DNA from: Psychromonas sp. MME1
Lineage (GTDB): Bacteria; Pseudomonadota; Gammaproteobacteria; Enterobacterales; Psychromonadaceae
DNA: 64,000 nt
Reading direction: 5' to 3'
Assembly: GCF_041080865.1 (NCBI RefSeq)
Contig: NZ_CP160906.1
Location: 1,054,001 to 1,118,000 of the forward strand
The notes beneath the pieces were generated by a model, which saw nothing but the letters and a program-made list of their open reading frames with translations, searched no databases and was not told the origin of the DNA. Both the position numbers and the translations under genes were made by a program. Shown in pieces: positions 19,192-28,330 of this stretch; the first letter of the stretch is position 1; every line of letters begins with the position of its first letter.

Positions 19192-20016
19192 GTGAAAATG
19201 ATTAATGGCCTTAAAGATATAATCGATAGTTTTGATACCTTCATATTGGATCAATGGGGAGTATTACATAATGGCGGTGATGCCTTTCCTGAAGCGATCC
19301 GTGCGCTACAGTTTTTACAGGAACATAATAAAAAAGTCGTGATCCTCTCTAATAGCGGTAACACTGGCAGATTTTCCTATCAACGTTTACAAGATTCTGG
19401 GATTAGCCGCGATTTATACCTCGATGTGTTAACCTCTGGCGATCACATGCGCCATAATTTTAACGCAGGAAAATTTACATCACTTGGCAACAATGCACTA
19501 TTTTTCTCATGGGATAATGATAATAGTGTGCTTGATGATTGTGGGGTCACCGCATCAACTATTGAAAATGCCTCATTTATTCTTTGTTGCGGTGTTGAAC
19601 GTGGCGATCTGGCATCCTATATGGATGATTTAACATTGGCTTATCAACGCAATCTTGAATTAGTGGTAAGTAATCCAGACCTTGTTGCGATGACGCCGGA
19701 TGGCTCCTTAAAAACCTGTCCGGGATCGATTGCCAAAGCCTATCAAGATATGGGAGGCAAGGTACACTGGCATGGTAAACCACAAATCGACTTGTATAAA
19801 ATGTGTCATGAATTAGTGGGCGGATGGCACAAAGCTATTGCGGTAGGTGACAGCCTTGAGCATGATATTGCTGGTGCAAATGGGGCATCTTTATCTAGCC
19901 TGTTTATTACTAGCGGTATTCACAGCAAAGAAATTATTGATGAAAGCAGTGTTACCAAATTAAATACAAGATTTAATGTTAAGCCTAGTCACTACCTTGA
20001 TTGGTTTAAGGTTTGA
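19192..20016 (+). CDS. HAD-superfamily subfamily IIA hydrolase (TIGR01459-like)
   Basis: A 274-residue HAD-IIA phosphatase-like protein. Motif I is FILDQWGVLHNG (DxWG form), motif II LSNSGNTGR, and motif IV is in VGDSLEHDIAGANGA, with a conserved Lys region HWHGKPQIDLY before it. This matches the TIGR01459 group, related to p-nitrophenylphosphatase and NagD, with unknown substrate. AGGAAA seven bases before the GTG at 19192 supports that start; an ATG follows two codons later. Confidence 0.85.
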   Translation: MKMINGLKDIIDSFDTFILDQWGVLHNGGDAFPEAIRALQFLQEHNKKVVILSNSGNTGRFSYQRLQDSGISRDLYLDVLTSGDHMRHNFNAGKFTSLGNNALFFSWDNDNSVLDDCGVTASTIENASFILCCGVERGDLASYMDDLTLAYQRNLELVVSNPDLVAMTPDGSLKTCPGSIAKAYQDMGGKVHWHGKPQIDLYKMCHELVGGWHKAIAVGDSLEHDIAGANGASLSSLFITSGIHSKEIIDESSVTKLNTRFNVKPSHYLDWFKV

Positions 20017-20432
20017 TTTTACGCCCATACAATAGAAAATCATTGTAATGATTCGCGCTGGTTTATGAACCGCATGGCGGAAGTTTGCTTGCTAACAAGA
20101 GACGCAAGGAAACTCCTTCAATTTACCCATTTCACTATTGCCAATGAAGGTAGTGTATTTGCATTAAAAGTGTAGCGGTTGAGCGCTATAATAGTTCTCT
20201 ACATGGTTATAGTTTTCCAGATAAATATCTACTCTATCTCATGGGTTACAATAATAGATGCTACGTTTATGCAATCGCAGGCTATTACCCGATCTGTTAT
20301 ATTTGCTTTTCTTTTGATCTCAAAAATATGCAACGACAAAATCAAAAGCGTGGTTGTAATTTGCTTTATTAATGATTTTAATTTGTTATTATGACGCCTA
20401 ATATATTCTCATAACATCAAAAAGGATTTTAA
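20017..20432. other. Intergenic region upstream of the lipoprotein gene
   Basis: About 416 bp without a convincing gene. AATCATT-GT-AATGATT at 20038-20053 is a small palindrome just after the HAD gene and may be a weak terminator. A 71-codon frame at 20179-20394 has no ribosome site and no family resemblance. Confidence 0.5.
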
Positions 20433-22325
20433 ATGAAAAATAGATCAATATTAGCGTCGCTCATACCTCTTTTAGTAATGGGGGGGTGTGGTGGAAGTTC
20501 AAATAGTACGCCTGAACCTTCAAGCACAAATGTAGGGCCTTTATTGGAAACCATTTCGGCTAAACAGATTGAATCGGGTGAGACCTTTTCTTATCAGCTT
20601 GTTGTCACGGATCCAGATGATACATTCCCAGCTGATTTTACATTTGAAATAATTGAAGGTCCTGATGGGCTCTCTATTAATGAAAATGGCCTGTTAACAT
20701 TTACTTCATCGGCAAGCGGAACTAAAAATAATTCGATCACTATACAAGTCAAAGATGGTGGTGAAAATAATGCACAGCCAAGTAGAGTGACTTTTTCATT
20801 GGATGAGCTATATTATCTGAACATTTCTGGCAAACTCATTAACTATTATAACAATCAAGATATTGCTGATGGAGAAGTGAAGTTGTCAATTAACGGTACT
20901 GTTATCGATGAATCTGTCTCTCAATCTAATGGTGAGTATTCATTGCGATATTTAGATACATTAACCGATTTAAGAAATGTTGTCATCTCAGCTGACGCGC
21001 CTGCGTATTCAGAAGCATCTATTCGCATTGTTCCTTCTGAAATAGTTCATCCCAACAATTTATACCTTCCTCCAATCCATAGTGTAGCAACATTTAATGC
21101 GACAGAAGGTACTGTTGTACAATTTGAAGCGGCTTCTATTTCCGTTAGTGAAAATAGTTTTGTTGATGAAAATGGGAATTTGGCGAGTGGAGTAATTACC
21201 TCTGAATTATTTATTATTGATCCAACATTGGATATTGATTTGATGCCAGGCGAGATGGTGACAGCAAGTGCAGATAATCCAACACAGTTAATTCCAATCG
21301 AATCATTCGGGGCCATTTCTGCAACGTTTACAAACGAAGATGGAAAAATTTTACAGCTTAAAGAAGGGAAAACCGCTGAAATTCATATTCCCGTTTCAGG
21401 GCTTAATCCACCAAACATCATTCCTCTTTACTATTATGATGATGTCAACGGTATTTGGGTTGAAGAGGGGGAAGCGACGCTTGTCAACGATGTGACTGGT
21501 AATTATTATCTTGGCAATGTTTCGCATTTCACCACATGGAATGCTGATTGTATTTATGACACTGTGAATATCCTTGGTTGTGTAGAAGATATAGATGGAA
21601 CGAGAATAGCTAATGCGCGTATTGATACTGAAGGACATGATTATAACGGCCGTTCAAACGCATATTCTAATGTTATAGGGGATTTTATAGTACCTGTTAA
21701 ATCTAATAGCACCATGTTTGTTTCTGCAAATAATTTACATCAAAGTCGAACTCTAAAGGTTATTACGTCATCATCTGATTTTACATTGAGTGAATGTTTA
21801 ATTTTAGATAAAGCAACATCTAAAATTGAACTTAAATGGGGTGAAGCACCTGATGATTTAGATTCACATTTATATGGACCTAACGGAGATGGCGGACGTT
21901 TTCATATTTCATTCTATAATGAAAGTGAAGTCGTGGGCGGATCAACGATATATCTTGATGTTGATGATACAAATAGTTATGGCCCAGAAGTGATAACTAT
22001 TCCTGAATATAACGTACCTGGAACTTATCAATATTATGTTCACAACTATTCTGGTTTACCTAATATTAAACCTTTAGAAACTCGTGTAGAACTCATTATA
22101 AATGAAGAGCGAACATTATTTACTCCACCTGAAGGTGTCGCGCAGGAATGGTGGCATGTTTTTGATGTGGAAGTTCAAGAAAGTGGTGTTATTACAGTTA
22201 ATACGATTAATGCATGGTCTACAGAGCCAGGAGATAGTATTTCTGAAGCAATAGCTCCTCGTAGTCTGTTGGTTAAACCAAGTATTGCCGAGTCACAATT
22301 AAAAAGTAAATATTATATTAAATAA
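20433..22325 (+). CDS. Large outer-envelope lipoprotein with YfaP/DUF2135-like C-terminus
   Basis: A 630-residue protein with a lipoprotein signal (MKNRSILASLIPLLVMGGC, lipidated Cys 19) and a low-complexity linker (GGSSNSTPEPSS). Residues about 35-125 look like a cadherin/Ig-type repeat (VTDPDDTFPADFTFEI...ENGLLTF). Then come carboxypeptidase-regulatory-like beta folds (SGKLINYYNNQDIADGEVKLSINGTV). KIELKWGEAPDDLDSHLYGPNG...GTYQYYVHNYSG near the end resembles the YfaP/DUF2135 pattern. Probably surface or periplasmic binding or adhesion; function unknown. AAAGGA precedes the ATG. Confidence 0.75.
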   Translation: MKNRSILASLIPLLVMGGCGGSSNSTPEPSSTNVGPLLETISAKQIESGETFSYQLVVTDPDDTFPADFTFEIIEGPDGLSINENGLLTFTSSASGTKNNSITIQVKDGGENNAQPSRVTFSLDELYYLNISGKLINYYNNQDIADGEVKLSINGTVIDESVSQSNGEYSLRYLDTLTDLRNVVISADAPAYSEASIRIVPSEIVHPNNLYLPPIHSVATFNATEGTVVQFEAASISVSENSFVDENGNLASGVITSELFIIDPTLDIDLMPGEMVTASADNPTQLIPIESFGAISATFTNEDGKILQLKEGKTAEIHIPVSGLNPPNIIPLYYYDDVNGIWVEEGEATLVNDVTGNYYLGNVSHFTTWNADCIYDTVNILGCVEDIDGTRIANARIDTEGHDYNGRSNAYSNVIGDFIVPVKSNSTMFVSANNLHQSRTLKVITSSSDFTLSECLILDKATSKIELKWGEAPDDLDSHLYGPNGDGGRFHISFYNESEVVGGSTIYLDVDDTNSYGPEVITIPEYNVPGTYQYYVHNYSGLPNIKPLETRVELIINEERTLFTPPEGVAQEWWHVFDVEVQESGVITVNTINAWSTEPGDSISEAIAPRSLLVKPSIAESQLKSKYYIK

Positions 22326-22342
22326 AAATTGCAGATTACAAT

Positions 22343-22378
22343 CACAAACACTGAACATATAACTGTTCAGTGTTTGTG
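22343..22378 (+). terminator. Terminator-like hairpin after the lipoprotein gene
   Basis: A perfect 14-bp stem (CACAAACACTGAAC / GTTCAGTGTTTGTG) with an 8-base loop, 18 bp past the stop codon and followed by an AT-rich stretch. Confidence 0.7.
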
Positions 22379-22618
22379 TTATATCATATTTTACGTTATT
22401 AAATTATTGTTTAGTTATCAGTGTTAATAGTCATTGTTAAATAAATTTAATAGTTTAGCTTGTAAAATGTGTTGTTTACCGAGCAGAATTATAGTTATAT
22501 TTTGTATAGGTGAGGGGGATTTTCGAGTGATGCAAGTAAAAGGAGAGGCCAATTCCGAATGTAGTTAGCCTCTTGTTTAGATTGAGTTTTTACTGTACCG
22601 ACATGTTTTTTGATTGAG

Positions 22619-23155
22619 TTATAGAGCCTTTTTGTTTCTAGAAAAAGCGAAACCTAGCAAACCAATGCCTAATAACATTAATGGAGCAGGGCTTGGTACT
22701 GGATTGCTAACTGTTAACTGACTACCGTTATTTTCATAAGTAAAGCTAGATAAATATAAATCAGTACCATTATAATCTAAGGTGATATATCCAAAAAAAT
22801 CTCCTAAACTGAAATCTTGAACAGCAATATAATTTGAACCGATAACTTGCCCACCTAAATCCATGTAGCTATTACCTCCAGTCCAAGCTAAGCTATCATC
22901 AATAACATCACCTAATGATAACCAATTTAGTGATACTTGAGTTGTATAATCACTTGCGCTTGTCCAAGTGTTATCGGCTGAACAACAATCTTCAGCTAAA
23001 CCAAGATCATTGATACTGTCGCCATCTAAATCAACATGTAAAGTACCAGAGGTAGGTAATAATAGATTTATCTCATTAGTAATGAGAGAGGCATTTACAC
23101 CCATTGATAGTAATGAGCATGTAAGTCCTAGGACAGAGCAAATCGTTTTTTTCAT
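22619..23155 (-). CDS. PEP-CTERM sorting-domain protein
   Basis: A 178-residue exported protein. It begins with a signal peptide (MKKTICSVLGLTCSLLSMGVNA) and ends with VPSPAPLMLLGIGLLGFAFSRNKKAL: a Pro motif, one membrane helix and a basic tail, i.e. a PEP-CTERM-like exosortase signal. The mature part has an acidic DVDLDGDSINDLGLAEDCC-like stretch (positions about 30-55) that could bind calcium. GGAGA before the ATG at 23155 selects this start over upstream in-frame Met codons. No exosortase gene lies in the window. Confidence 0.8.
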   Translation of the reverse strand: MKKTICSVLGLTCSLLSMGVNASLITNEINLLLPTSGTLHVDLDGDSINDLGLAEDCCSADNTWTSASDYTTQVSLNWLSLGDVIDDSLAWTGGNSYMDLGGQVIGSNYIAVQDFSLGDFFGYITLDYNGTDLYLSSFTYENNGSQLTVSNPVPSPAPLMLLGIGLLGFAFSRNKKAL

Positions 23156-23515
23156 TTTATTCTCCATTGAAATAACATTCCGTTTTTTACTTAACATGCC
23201 GTTTAGCAATATTCATGCCGTGAATATATCTCTTTGTTTTTAGGCTCTTTTTTATTATCTGGTTTGATGCGTTGTAAAGTAAGTCGACATGTTTTTTTTG
23301 AAGTCGCTGAAGTCATTTTTTATGAAGTGTAAAATAGGGCGGCGGAAGCAGTATCCGAGTTACAATAACCCCATTTATTATTTTGGTTGCATATCACAAT
23401 ATTATTACCGTAATAGTTGACTAAAACATTATAAGTCACACTATTTAGACTCTTGTTTGCTTAAAAACTAAAGAGTAGTAGTGTTAATTTAATAACCATT
23501 AAAATAGGTGTATCG
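23156..23515. other. Divergent intergenic region
   Basis: 360 bp between the PEP-CTERM gene (-) and the solute-binding protein gene (+). AT-rich. No ORF, RNA or repeat was recognised; it presumably carries both promoters. Confidence 0.45.
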
Positions 23516-24298
23516 ATGAAGCATAAATTTAATTGCTTAAGTTATTATTTGTGCCTGTTTTGGGTGGCTTGCGTTGCAAACTATTCCCATGCGTTAAATA
23601 TTGATGATATTGATTTTATAACTGAAAATTATCCTCCTTATAATTATCTAGAAAATGGTCAATTGCAGGGAATTTCAATTGATTTGCTGCTATTAATGTT
23701 AAATAAACTTGAGTCTAAAAAATCATTAGTTGACATTCATATTCAACCTTGGGCTAGGGGGTATAGTACGCTGATAACGACTGCCAATACATGTCTTTTT
23801 TCGGTAGTAAGAACTAAAGCTAGAGATCCTTTATTTCACTGGATTGGACCAATATCGGCGACATCTATTGCTATGATTGCAAGAAAAGATAAGCATATAA
23901 AAATCAATTCAAAGGAAGACTTTCTAAAGTATAAAATTGGCGTTGTCAGAGCTGATGTAGGTGAGCAACTTCTACTAGAGATGGGCGTTGATAGCAGCCA
24001 CCTTGACCATATAGGTGGTATGAATGTCATCATTCAATCAATAAAAAAATTAGATAAAAATCGATTAGATGTTTTTGCTTATGACAATCAGCCTGTATTT
24101 AGAACGATAAAAAAACATGGTCTTAACGTCAATGACTATGAAGTCGTTTACGTTTTGCAAAAAGGCGATCTTTACTACGCTTGTAATAGAAAGGTGCCTG
24201 AGGTTCAGATAAAAAAATTACAAAATGTTTTAGATCAATTAAAAGCAGAAGGAACCTATCAGCAGGTAGTTGATCGCTATCAAAACAAATTTAAATAA
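23516..24298 (+). CDS. Periplasmic solute-binding protein, family 3
   Basis: A 260-residue protein with an N-terminal signal peptide (hydrophobic YYLCLFWVACVANYSHA) and an SBP_bac_3 fold: FITENYPPYNYLENGQLQGISIDLLLLML at the start of the mature part, IQPWARGYSTL, GVVRADVGEQLL and LKAEGTYQQVVDRY at the end. Such proteins usually feed amino acids to an ABC transporter, but no permease or ATPase gene is nearby. Instead a chemoreceptor gene follows after 127 bp, so it may act as a periplasmic sensor. AGGTG precedes the ATG. Confidence 0.88.
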   Translation: MKHKFNCLSYYLCLFWVACVANYSHALNIDDIDFITENYPPYNYLENGQLQGISIDLLLLMLNKLESKKSLVDIHIQPWARGYSTLITTANTCLFSVVRTKARDPLFHWIGPISATSIAMIARKDKHIKINSKEDFLKYKIGVVRADVGEQLLLEMGVDSSHLDHIGGMNVIIQSIKKLDKNRLDVFAYDNQPVFRTIKKHGLNVNDYEVVYVLQKGDLYYACNRKVPEVQIKKLQNVLDQLKAEGTYQQVVDRYQNKFK

Positions 24299-24425
24299 TA
24301 AGTATATGAATGTATTACTTCATTTTATCTGTGTTGTCATTATTTCTTGGTTCACAATTAGCATTTACTTTGTATGATTCTAAACTAAGTAAAGGATGAC
24401 AATTAATATTTAAGGAATGAAAAAG

Positions 24426-26306
24426 ATGAAAGTTTCAATGAAAGTTGTTTTAGGATCATCGCTAGTCTTGTTGCTTGCAATCAGTTCATTATCTTGGTTA
24501 CAGTATCGAGAAGTTACAAAAACGTTAAAAGACCATGCAAGTAGTGCCATTGAAGAGTCGAGTAATGCGTTAGCCCAGCAAATAACTAATTGGTTAAATG
24601 GTAAATTAGAAGCTATCGACCTCGCGGCCGAGGTTATAGATAGTAATTTCAGCGCACAACAAATACAAAATACGTTTAACGTCGCAACACTTAAAAATAA
24701 TTTTCTACTGATATTTGGCGGCTTGGATACAGATGGTAAAGCAATCAGTAATGACTCCTCTTGGCAGCCAGAAAACTGGGATGCAAGAGTGCGCCCTTGG
24801 TACAAAGTGGCTAGAAGCAGTAATCATGCAATGATCACTGAGCCATATGAAGATGCCACGACAAAAGAGATCTTAATTTCAGTAGTCGCAAATCTTACGG
24901 ATAAAGGCGAACTGAAAGGTGCTTTTGGTGGCGATCTGAGTTTAAAAAATGTTTCTGATGCGCTGAATACCGTTAGTTTTAACAATGCAGGGTACGCATT
25001 TTTAATGTCTAAAAGTGGTAATATTATTAGCCATCCTAATGGTGAAAAAAATGGCACAAATTATTCCAAGTTATTTGCCGGGAATGCCATTGCCTTAGAC
25101 AAAAAAATTCAAGAAATAACAGTCAATGGACGATCATTGTGGGTCAGTTTTACACCACTTCAAGGCCTTGGTAACATGGATTGGTATATCGGTGTTGTGG
25201 TTGATGCTGATATTGTCATGACTGATGCCACAACAATGGGATGGCGTGCCATTGTAGCGGCTTTAATCAGCGTGATTATCGGTGTAATTGTACTCGGCAG
25301 TTTAATGCAGTCGATTCTAAAACCCGTTGGCCTATTAACGAGTTCTTTATTAGAAATTAATAGTGGTAATGGTGATTTAACTAAAAGGTTGCCTGTGCTT
25401 ACTAAGGATGAATTTGGTCAGTTAGCTGCACAATTTAATAAATTCGTTGAAAATCTGCAGTCTATTATTATCAACGTCAAGACGCTTGCATCAGATGCAG
25501 GGCAAACCACGCATAACATTAGTGATGAGTCAGACAAAGCTGCGCAGGAGCTACAAGTACAATTAAGTGAATTGGATCAACTTGCCACCGCAATGAATGA
25601 AATGGCATCCAGTGCTGTTGAAGTAGCTAAAAATGCACAGGTTGCTGCACATGCGGCTGGAACTGCAGATAAAGAGACGGCTAATGGTGTCGCCGTTGTA
25701 TCACATGCAACCGGAGCAATCACTCAATTAGCACAGCATATGGAAATAGCGGTAGAGTCTGTTGTTGATCTGGCTAAGTTAAGTAACAATATTGAATCCA
25801 TTTTATCGGTGATAACCAGTATTGCAGATCAAACAAACCTGCTAGCGCTAAATGCCGCAATCGAAGCGGCAAGGGCTGGCGAATCTGGTCGAGGTTTTGC
25901 CGTCGTTGCGGATGAAGTTCGTTCATTAGCTTCACGAACGCAACAATCAACCAGTGAAATTCGTTCTATGATAGAGCAACTGCAGTCTGGCGTACGCCTC
26001 GCGGAAGATAAAATAAAAGATAGTCGAGAAGCTGCAATTACAACAGCAGAAGAAGCCAGTAAAGCGAATGACACATTAGAAATAATCCGAATTGCGATTA
26101 TGGAGATCAGTGATATGAATATTCAGATTGCATCTGCAGCAGAGGAGCAGTCTGCGACTACCGAGGAAATTAATCGTAATACCACCAATATCAGGGATAT
26201 CAGTCAAGATGTTGCCGTTGTAGCGGGTAACCAAGTTAAACATGCAGAGTTAATGAGGCAACAAATGGACCAACAGGATCAACAATTAAATAAATTCAAG
26301 GTTTAA
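24426..26306 (+). CDS. Methyl-accepting chemotaxis protein with dCache-type sensor
   Basis: A 626-residue transmembrane chemoreceptor. TM1 lies near residues 5-25; a periplasmic Cache-type domain follows ([15 protein letters not shown]...[21 protein letters not shown] is typical of dCache_1). TM2 is at about 275-300 ([17 protein letters not shown]). The HAMP domain covers [22 protein letters not shown], and the signalling hairpin tip is [18 protein letters not shown] (about 472-490). The ATG at 24417 touches AAGGA with no gap, so the ATG at 24426, nine bases away, is the better start. Flanked by two solute-binding protein genes. Confidence 0.92.
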   Translation: MKVSMKVVLGSSLVLLLAISSLSWLQYREVTKTLKDHASSAIEESSNALAQQITNWLNGKLEAIDLAAEVIDSNFSAQQIQNTFNVATLKNNFLLIFGGLDTDGKAISNDSSWQPENWDARVRPWYKVARSSNHAMITEPYEDATTKEILISVVANLTDKGELKGAFGGDLSLKNVSDALNTVSFNNAGYAFLMSKSGNIISHPNGEKNGTNYSKLFAGNAIALDKKIQEITVNGRSLWVSFTPLQGLGNMDWYIGVVVDADIVMTDATTMGWRAIVAALISVIIGVIVLGSLMQSILKPVGLLTSSLLEINSGNGDLTKRLPVLTKDEFGQLAAQFNKFVENLQSIIINVKTLASDAGQTTHNISDESDKAAQELQVQLSELDQLATAMNEMASSAVEVAKNAQVAAHAAGTADKETANGVAVVSHATGAITQLAQHMEIAVESVVDLAKLSNNIESILSVITSIADQTNLLALNAAIEAARAGESGRGFAVVADEVRSLASRTQQSTSEIRSMIEQLQSGVRLAEDKIKDSREAAITTAEEASKANDTLEIIRIAIMEISDMNIQIASAAEEQSATTEEINRNTTNIRDISQDVAVVAGNQVKHAELMRQQMDQQDQQLNKFKV

Positions 26307-26310
26307 AATA

Positions 26311-26472
26311 ATACCAATCGGATTTAAGTATGTGGTGTAAATTTTGCGCAGGAAAAATGGTTTAATTTGAGGCCTAAGTTTTGTTAATGGTTGTTCCCTT
26401 TACGAAACTTACAACAAGAAAATAAGTTATTTTAACCAGCAAAATAGATCAGCTATTTACTCCGATTGGTAT
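26311..26472 (+). repeat. MITE-like repeat, copy 1 (full length)
   Basis: A 162-bp element with ATACCAATCGGA at the left end and its reverse complement at the right end. It is nearly identical along its length to copy 2 at 48749-48909 in the opposite orientation, including the internal stretches TTTTGCGCAGGAAAAATGG and GAAACTTACAACAA. It has no coding capacity. It sits between the chemoreceptor and the convergent solute-binding protein gene. Confidence 0.9.
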
Positions 26473-26611
26473 AAGTACAAGCTTCAATAAAATAGAGGTA
26501 AGGGAAAGAGTAATGGTAAACGTCTTTCACTTACCTTTTTTAATGTCCTATTAGCTAAGCGAAGAAGGCACTATGTCCATCTACTTATTATTGGGCTGAA
26601 GCTATGACTCC

Positions 26612-27421
26612 TTATTTATTTTTGCCTATTAAATTGCCTAAATTTAGTTTTTTAGTAACACCATATTTAGCAAGTATATTCTTGAACTCACCTGATTTTT
26701 GTAGTTGAGATATTTTATTAGATAGTATTTTTGCATATTTTACTGCGTTTGGAGAGTGAGGGTTAAATGCAGTGTAGTCTTCAAAGACTCGTGTCGAAAA
26801 ACCAGCGACAATAAAGTTGTGAGTATAACCATATTTTGCAATGTTATACAACGCAATCAAATCACCTTCTAGGTATGTGTCTACACGTTCAAGCTGTAAT
26901 AATTCAAAGCCTCTTTGAGCCGTTTTTGAACCATTTAAGGAAACTAAATTAGTCGGCTTGCTAGCGACAAAGTGATTTATATCATTATCACCATAGTCAA
27001 ACCCTTTGGTTATGGTCATCGTTGCATTGACCGATAATAGAGATTGGTAACCTGTGTATCGCCAATGGTTAGTTGGTTTCACCATAAACATCATGCGTTG
27101 AGTTATGGTGTTATTTTGAGGATAAATTAAAGTTGGTGCATAGTTTTTTCCGACAACGACCACACCGTCATATTTTCCATCAGTTACAGCCTTTACCGCT
27201 CGTGCGTAAGGCATTATTTCAAGTTCAATTTTATAACCGGCTTCTTCAAAAGCCGCACGTACAACATCAGTCATGATGCCTTCTTTGCCGTCATCTTTAG
27301 TTGGATCACAAGTTAAGGGACAGTAATCGATGGTAGTAAAGCGAATAGTCTCAGCGGCTAATATCGTGGCGCTAAACAAAATTAAAGATAACAGCAAGGT
27401 TATAATAGAAAAAATTTTCAC
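26612..27421 (-). CDS. Periplasmic solute-binding protein, family 3
   Basis: A 269-residue protein with a signal peptide (IITLLLSLILFSATILAAE) and SBP_bac_3 features: FTTIDYCPLTCDP, GIMTDVVRAAFEEAGYKIELEIMPYARAVKAVTDGKYDGVVV, then KSGEFKNILAKYG at the end. CPLTC has two Cys that could form a disulfide in the ligand pocket. Its start is a GTG: AAGGA lies directly before the first of two in-frame GTG codons and six bases before the second (27421), which is preferred. No transporter genes adjoin it; the chemoreceptor lies across the repeat. Confidence 0.85.
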   Translation of the reverse strand: MKIFSIITLLLSLILFSATILAAETIRFTTIDYCPLTCDPTKDDGKEGIMTDVVRAAFEEAGYKIELEIMPYARAVKAVTDGKYDGVVVVGKNYAPTLIYPQNNTITQRMMFMVKPTNHWRYTGYQSLLSVNATMTITKGFDYGDNDINHFVASKPTNLVSLNGSKTAQRGFELLQLERVDTYLEGDLIALYNIAKYGYTHNFIVAGFSTRVFEDYTAFNPHSPNAVKYAKILSNKISQLQKSGEFKNILAKYGVTKKLNLGNLIGKNK

Positions 27422-27666
27422 ACTCACTCCTTAAACTCATAAATTACAGTTTGTACTTTCTATAAGAAGAAAATTCATAGTAAATTAAAGTCGCTAAATT
27501 GCTATGGTTATGAAAGCGATTTGTCGTGTTGTTCAACTTTATACGCGTTTAGTTATCATCAAAAGATGCGAATAAATGGGCTAAGTGCATCGGGCGTTGT
27601 TTTCAATCACTGGTGAAATAAAAGGTCGTCGATACTTAAGTCAAAACAAGCCTGAGCACGTACCTA

Positions 27667-28248
27667 TTAGTCATTGTGGACTTTCTTAGGTGAAATGGTT
27701 TCATTAGCATCAGATATTACCTCACCATTATCAATCTCAGGTACATTTTTTTTATCTTGATCCTCGTTTGTTACAGGTGCAATTTCACTATCATTGGTTA
27801 GCGTTTCATTATCAATGTTAGCTGATTCATACTCCACATTTATTTCATCATCATTGTTGGTTGCGGTTTCAGAAGGGCCGTTATTTTTCTCTTTGTTATC
27901 AGTAGGAATAATGTCTTCGCTGTTAAGTGGATCTACATCCATCGCTGTTTTTAATAGTGGAAAGGGGCATTTTTCGTTTTCACTGAGCAGAGATTGTGAC
28001 TGTCCTGCCATGTGGGTGTATAAAGCCTGATAACTGTTGGCAACTTGTTTCATTAAATCGGCGCTGGAGTTAAAATGGTCGTTAACTTGAGATTTATAAC
28101 GTTGTAACTCAGCTTCACTTTGCGCTAATGCTTGCTGTTGCACATCAGCTTTTTTTCTAGCGAAAGCTAAGTGATATATAAAAATTCCAATAATCACGCC
28201 TACCAGAAAAATAACCAAATAAATTAGCGTTGCATTAATGTCAGTCAT
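27667..28248 (-). CDS. zapG: ZapG / YhcB family (DUF1043) protein
   Basis: A 193-residue inner-membrane protein. The N-terminal helix (LIYLVIFLVGVIIGIFIYHLAF) is followed by a coiled coil (KADVQQQALAQSEAELQRYKSQVNDHFNSSADLMKQVANSYQALYTHMA) typical of YhcB/ZapG, which links cell division, envelope growth and cell shape. The tail from about residue 105 is a long acidic, Asn/Asp/Glu-rich disordered region, longer than in E. coli (132 residues in total). AAGGAAA precedes the ATG. Confidence 0.88.
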   Translation of the reverse strand: MTDINATLIYLVIFLVGVIIGIFIYHLAFARKKADVQQQALAQSEAELQRYKSQVNDHFNSSADLMKQVANSYQALYTHMAGQSQSLLSENEKCPFPLLKTAMDVDPLNSEDIIPTDNKEKNNGPSETATNNDDEINVEYESANIDNETLTNDSEIAPVTNEDQDKKNVPEIDNGEVISDANETISPKKVHND

Positions 28249-28330
28249 ATCGATTTCCTTAAAATAATACTGGATAACTCCAGTAAGCGTAAGTGAATTT
28301 TATTATTATGCCAGCTATCAAGCCTGCATT

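Noticed and set aside
20041-20180. Possible protein remnant after the HAD-IIA gene
   Set aside because: Frames on either strand give short peptides broken by stops, without any match I recognise. Not enough to call a pseudogene.
20179-20394. 71-codon frame before the lipoprotein gene
   Set aside because: No ribosome site, no recognisable motif, and composition like the surrounding spacer.
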